Assembly (NCBI RefSeq): GCF_030929615.1
Contig: NZ_JAVFVU010000029.1
Location: 62,001-126,000 of the forward strand
Reading direction: 5' to 3'
Length of the DNA: 64,000 nucleotides
From: Dyadobacter sp. LHD-138
GTDB lineage: Bacteria; Bacteroidota; Bacteroidia; Cytophagales; Spirosomataceae
In this document: positions 60,898 to 64,000 of the stretch, piece after piece
Numbering within the stretch: the stretch's first letter is position 1
How the letters are laid out: each line of letters begins with the position of its first letter
Translations under genes and position numbers: made by a program
Notes under the pieces: model-generated
Told to the model about the DNA's origin: nothing
Database searches by the model: none
Seen by the model: the letters and a program-made list of their open reading frames with translations, nothing else

Positions 60898-61839
60898 ATG
60901 TCTTTTGAAATCCTAAAACAGCAATACGGTGAACTCACCGAATACGTCATTCAGGAAACTGCCACGTCCAACCGTTGCGTGGTTGTACCGGAACTGGGCG
61001 GTATTACCCGACAATTGTCCCTGCGAAAAGGCGTTACCCTTTTTTCATTGCTCAAAACGCCCGCAACGCCCAACACGCTGATCGCAGATACCCAAAGCGC
61101 AAGCGAATTACTATTCCCTTTTGCGAGCCGTATTCCTGACGGACAGTACAAATTCCTCGGAAAACATTATCAGCTAGCCAAAAATGATGGCGAAAGCGCC
61201 ATTCACGGATTGGTCCGCAAGCACAACTTTCATTTGGTTGAGCAGGTAGTAACCTCAGATCATGCTTATTTGAAACTATCTTATGAATTGAGAGAAGCCG
61301 AGGGATATCCATTCTCAGTCGACTTCACCGTTAAATACAAACTGAGTACTGACGGTGTCTTTACACTCACATACAAGGCAAAAAACGTCGGATCACAGCC
61401 CTGCCCCACCATGTTTGGCTGGCATCCGTATTTCCAGTTGGGCAATGAAATGGTTGATGCATGGAAAATTAACATTCCTTCCGACACCATTGTGGTTTTC
61501 GACAACCGTATGAGCCCGACTGGCACGGCACCTTTTCCTATTGAAGGCTCCATGCCGCTGTTTAAAAAAGCGCTGGATAATGCCTTTATCGTAAAAAGTA
61601 CGGGAGAAACAGCCGTTACACAGTTGATTTCAGAAAATCAGGACGTGACATTAAGAATTGAACAGGAAACCGGAGAGGGAAAATTTAACCATCTGGTCGT
61701 GTATACTCCGCCTGCGAGGGACTGCGTGGCGATTGAACCGCTAACGGCCAATGTTAATGCATTTAACAACGGTGAGGGTTTGACTACCCTGGCACCGGGT
61801 AATACGGTTTCAGGAACGATCAAAATCAATCTCGTTTAG
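60898..61839 (+). CDS. Aldose 1-epimerase-family protein
   Basis: 313 residues of the galactose mutarotase-like beta-sandwich. FPFASRIPDG, AIHGL with the first catalytic His, TMFGWHPYFQLG with the second His, and a late GEGKFNHLVVYTPP with the expected Glu give the mutarotase active site. These enzymes interconvert the anomers of hexoses or hexose-phosphates in the cytoplasm. Single-gene unit; its stop codon overlaps that of the convergent lasso-cluster gene by four bases. Confidence 0.92.
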   Translation: MSFEILKQQYGELTEYVIQETATSNRCVVVPELGGITRQLSLRKGVTLFSLLKTPATPNTLIADTQSASELLFPFASRIPDGQYKFLGKHYQLAKNDGESAIHGLVRKHNFHLVEQVVTSDHAYLKLSYELREAEGYPFSVDFTVKYKLSTDGVFTLTYKAKNVGSQPCPTMFGWHPYFQLGNEMVDAWKINIPSDTIVVFDNRMSPTGTAPFPIEGSMPLFKKALDNAFIVKSTGETAVTQLISENQDVTLRIEQETGEGKFNHLVVYTPPARDCVAIEPLTANVNAFNNGEGLTTLAPGNTVSGTIKINLV

Positions 61840-62972
61840 GATTTTCCCCGGTACCAGCGTGCTTTGGGGATGATAAGTCTCCATTCCAAAAGATAGGCTA
61901 AGTGACTAAACAAAATCGACAGTTTATCGCTTAGCCTGTCACGATAAATCATATTAAAATAGAAAATGCGCCACGACTTCGTGACCGGTTTAATCCGCGT
62001 ATTTTCCCAGTGCCCTATCACCTTATTGTAAAATTCCGGTGTAGGATAATTCATTTCAAGATGATTGCCAACGAAATGAAAATAATTTTCTCCACTAAGA
62101 ATCCGCACAAGCCCGAGTGATTCCAGCAAGATCCGGTAAAATCCTTTTTTCTTGCTTACCCCAATCACATAATCCCAGTTGATCTGGCCGCTGAATTTCC
62201 TCAGAAGCCTTACCAGATCAGCCATGTATTTCAGCTTATCCCATTGCTCCACACCTCCATGATGTATAAGCATCATCAAAAGCTGATTTTCCGACGAGGG
62301 TACACGTAATGTCGTCCCAGACACAGAGAAATCCATCATCTGACTCGTTAGCTCAGTCCAGGTTAATGAATAATGATATCTTGGATAGGTTGTATTCCAC
62401 TGCACTTCGATGGAATAGATGATATCCGTGGTAATTGGCGTGAGTGGAAGCTGGTAATCCGTATCAAAATACAACCGGGCTACCTTATTTTCATTCAGAA
62501 GATATTTTCTGTAAACGTCGGGTTCAAAATTATTTCTGGCCAGAACTTTCAAACCGCCAGTAATCTGTTCTTTTCGTAGAAAAAAGTCAATGTCGCCAAA
62601 TTCCCTTAGCCCTGGATTTTCATACAACATCCAGGCCCAGAGTGCGCCTTTCATCAAAAAGGCATCGATATTGTCCGAAGCCAGATCCTTACTGATTTCA
62701 ATGGAGCGTCTTAAAAACAACATATTGAAAACAGCCTGATTTTGGCTGCTTTCTCTCAGTTTTTCAAACCAGGATGAAGGAATTTCTCTATTGGGATTTG
62801 CCTGCTGCGCATCAAACAACAAAGCGCCAACCTGATGCCATTCCGCAAGTTCACAAAGCTGCTCCCAATCTGAAACATTAACAGAAACCGGTAAAATCAG
62901 GGCATCAGCATTTCCGCCAAGGCTTGATTTTACCAAAAATGACAACTGCGGAGAAAGCGGATTAAGGGACAT
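61836..62972 (-). CDS. Nucleotidyltransferase-family protein of a lasso-peptide locus
   Basis: 378 residues. FLMKGALWAWMLYENPGLREFGDIDFFL, shown only by its key parts KGA, YENPGLR and DIDFF, is the active-site stretch of the uncharacterised nucleotidyltransferase group (NTP_transf_5). The D-I-D gives the two metal-binding Asp residues. The rest is helical with LMMLIHHGGVEQWDKLKYMADL. Such genes sit in lasso-peptide clusters next to HprK-like kinases, as in the paeninodin type. The start overlaps the end of the kinase gene by 11 bp. Function in the pathway unproven. Confidence 0.85.
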   Translation of the reverse strand: MSLNPLSPQLSFLVKSSLGGNADALILPVSVNVSDWEQLCELAEWHQVGALLFDAQQANPNREIPSSWFEKLRESSQNQAVFNMLFLRRSIEISKDLASDNIDAFLMKGALWAWMLYENPGLREFGDIDFFLRKEQITGGLKVLARNNFEPDVYRKYLLNENKVARLYFDTDYQLPLTPITTDIIYSIEVQWNTTYPRYHYSLTWTELTSQMMDFSVSGTTLRVPSSENQLLMMLIHHGGVEQWDKLKYMADLVRLLRKFSGQINWDYVIGVSKKKGFYRILLESLGLVRILSGENYFHFVGNHLEMNYPTPEFYNKVIGHWENTRIKPVTKSWRIFYFNMIYRDRLSDKLSILFSHLAYLLEWRLIIPKARWYRGKS

Positions 62973-63891
62973 ACGCTATTGCATCAGTTGACAACGTTAT
63001 GCTCTCATGCACCCATTGCTCCAATTTCGAAAAACCCGCAGGTCTCCTTTTCCGCCACATGCCCGCGGACTTTGCACATAAGAAACTTTGTGTAAAATGA
63101 TTTTCCATTAATTTATCTTTCAGAAATGCGATGGGCAGCGGAAAATTTTTAAGGGTTTCAATGGGAATTTCCGAGGGTTTCAGTGTCTGTAAAGCCGGAC
63201 GGTTATTGCCTTTATGTAAAAAGAAAATTTCACTTAAAGGAACTGCTTGCTGACAGAATTCTCCTTCCGGTTTATATGAAAACTTATTAACACCTTCACT
63301 GACAGGATCTAACACTGACCGATCATAAGACAATCCGTTAACCGTATTATCCCAGATTTTCAATTGCGGATATCCCGGAACAATATAGGCTTTCCCATGA
63401 TCGTCAAATTTGATGGCAGTCAGATCATCACTCAACAGCGTACAACCTGCCTTAATAAATGCTGCGGCAGTGGTAGATTTTCCCGCTCCCGGATTTCCCA
63501 TAAAACACCAGGCTTCGTTACCGATTTTCACCGCGCTGGCATGCAAAAGAAAATATCCTTTTTGAAATAAAATCATGGCCAATGCCTCACTGACCACAAA
63601 AAGACTCAACAGGTTTTTATCTTCCGTATGTGAGAACACGACCAGATTTTTTCCATCAACTGCCTTAAAGTCGGCAACACCGTCCCAATGCAGGATCAGG
63701 TTCCCGTCCTCTTCTTTGCCATACAAGGCTCTTATTCCTCTTCGATGTATTGGGGTCTTTTTTAATTTGGGAAGTGTTACGTCGCCCCTTATTATTGAAA
63801 AGTCTATTTCGGCAGGTTCTTTCGCCGGAATTAGTTCAGGTAATTCTATTTCAGAGGAAATCGTTAATCCGTAAGCTTTGTAAAAAGGCAT
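62962..63891 (-). CDS. HprK-like kinase of a lasso-peptide locus
   Basis: 309 residues. The C-terminal kinase core has a conserved H117 in LLHASAV, Walker A GNPGAGKS (132-139) and the Asp pair LLSDDLTAI (D155, D156), as in HPr kinases. The N-terminal 100 residues form a separate domain with no named family. HprK-like enzymes in lasso clusters phosphorylate the peptide at a C-terminal Ser. The gene follows the B2-type peptidase by 19 bp and overlaps the nucleotidyltransferase. Its role here is inferred from this order. Confidence 0.85.
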   Translation of the reverse strand: MPFYKAYGLTISSEIELPELIPAKEPAEIDFSIIRGDVTLPKLKKTPIHRRGIRALYGKEEDGNLILHWDGVADFKAVDGKNLVVFSHTEDKNLLSLFVVSEALAMILFQKGYFLLHASAVKIGNEAWCFMGNPGAGKSTTAAAFIKAGCTLLSDDLTAIKFDDHGKAYIVPGYPQLKIWDNTVNGLSYDRSVLDPVSEGVNKFSYKPEGEFCQQAVPLSEIFFLHKGNNRPALQTLKPSEIPIETLKNFPLPIAFLKDKLMENHFTQSFLCAKSAGMWRKRRPAGFSKLEQWVHESITLSTDAIAYVP

Positions 63892-63910
63892 GTGTGTGAT
63901 TTAATGTAAA

Positions 63911-64000
63911 TTATTCCCAAACCCATAAACGTTGATAAGAGACAGATCCTGACCAGTCTCCAATAATAACTTTGCCCTCTTTTTCCACCCAGGCATGTGC
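63911..64000 (-). CDS. Lasso peptide B2-type leader peptidase, C-terminal end only (cut by the window)
   Basis: Only the last 29 codons and the stop (TAA at 63911-63913) are inside the window; the frame is open at the right edge. It reads AHAWVEKEGKVIIGDW and onward to LWVWE. HAWVE with a following Gly and Asp is the catalytic His region of transglutaminase-like B2 proteins, which cut the leader off lasso-peptide precursors. The following kinase and nucleotidyltransferase support this. Too short for certainty. Confidence 0.7.
   Translation of the reverse strand, partial: AHAWVEKEGKVIIGDWSGSVSYQRLWVWE

Noticed and set aside
1..64000. tRNA, rRNA, insertion sequence or CRISPR array
   Set aside because: I saw no tRNA-like cloverleaf end, no rRNA segment, no transposase gene and no regularly spaced repeat; I could not run a dedicated scan.

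Overview
The window reads as chromosome from a member of the Bacteroidota, most likely order Cytophagales and close to Dyadobacter/Spirosoma (inference from gene families; no rRNA is present to confirm it). Supporting signs are a SusC/SusD pair, an Oar-like TonB receptor, a PorX-type response regulator of the type IX secretion system, TIGR02757 and MutS2 proteins, the birA-rsfS-ftsH gene order, promoter -7 boxes of the TAnnTTTG type, and few Shine-Dalgarno sites. No tRNA, rRNA, insertion sequence, prophage or CRISPR array was recognised. Genes are dense and on both strands; many convergent pairs are separated by bidirectional hairpin terminators.

Layout. 0.35-8.7 kb: a phosphodiesterase-like/alkaline phosphatase fusion, a SusC/SusD pair and a secreted endonuclease/exonuclease/phosphatase protein, plausibly one phosphoester-scavenging locus. 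8.7-12 kb: a SnoaL-like protein with a Crp/Fnr regulator, then an acyl-ACP desaturase divergent from a PlsC acyltransferase. 11.86-12.26 kb: a tandem pair of repeat units built from small triloop hairpins. 12.5-23.5 kb: mixed housekeeping and accessory genes (GNAT, NAD(P)-binding protein, acyl-CoA dehydrogenase, GH9 cellulase, HxlR/pirin divergent pair, DEAD-box helicase plus rhodanese). 23.6-27.4 kb: a large Oar-like TonB receptor with a decayed paralogue behind it. 28.6-32.7 kb: two families of tandemly duplicated lipoproteins. 32.8-40.1 kb: MBL hydrolase, phosphatidylserine synthase, FabH, a NUMOD4/HNH-like gene, an IscA-like protein and MutS2.

40.3-49.0 kb is a sugar locus: an MFS transporter, two Gfo/Idh/MocA oxidoreductases, a TIM-barrel sugar isomerase/epimerase and a very large secreted ThuA / sorbosone-dehydrogenase-like / PKD / cytochrome c protein. 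Together they suggest oxidation of sugars, possibly through 3-keto intermediates. 49.1-61.8 kb holds cell-envelope and housekeeping genes (TIGR02757, LysM/DPBB protein, kdsB, porX, ftsE, transaldolase, an SRP RNA gene on the minus strand, TPR lipoprotein, birA, rsfS, ftsH, aldose epimerase).

The right edge (61.8-64.0 kb, minus strand) carries the end of what appears to be a lasso-peptide biosynthesis operon: the last 29 residues of a B2-type leader peptidase, an HprK-like kinase and a nucleotidyltransferase. The precursor, cyclase and B1 genes would lie beyond the window. This is the most interesting system in the window.
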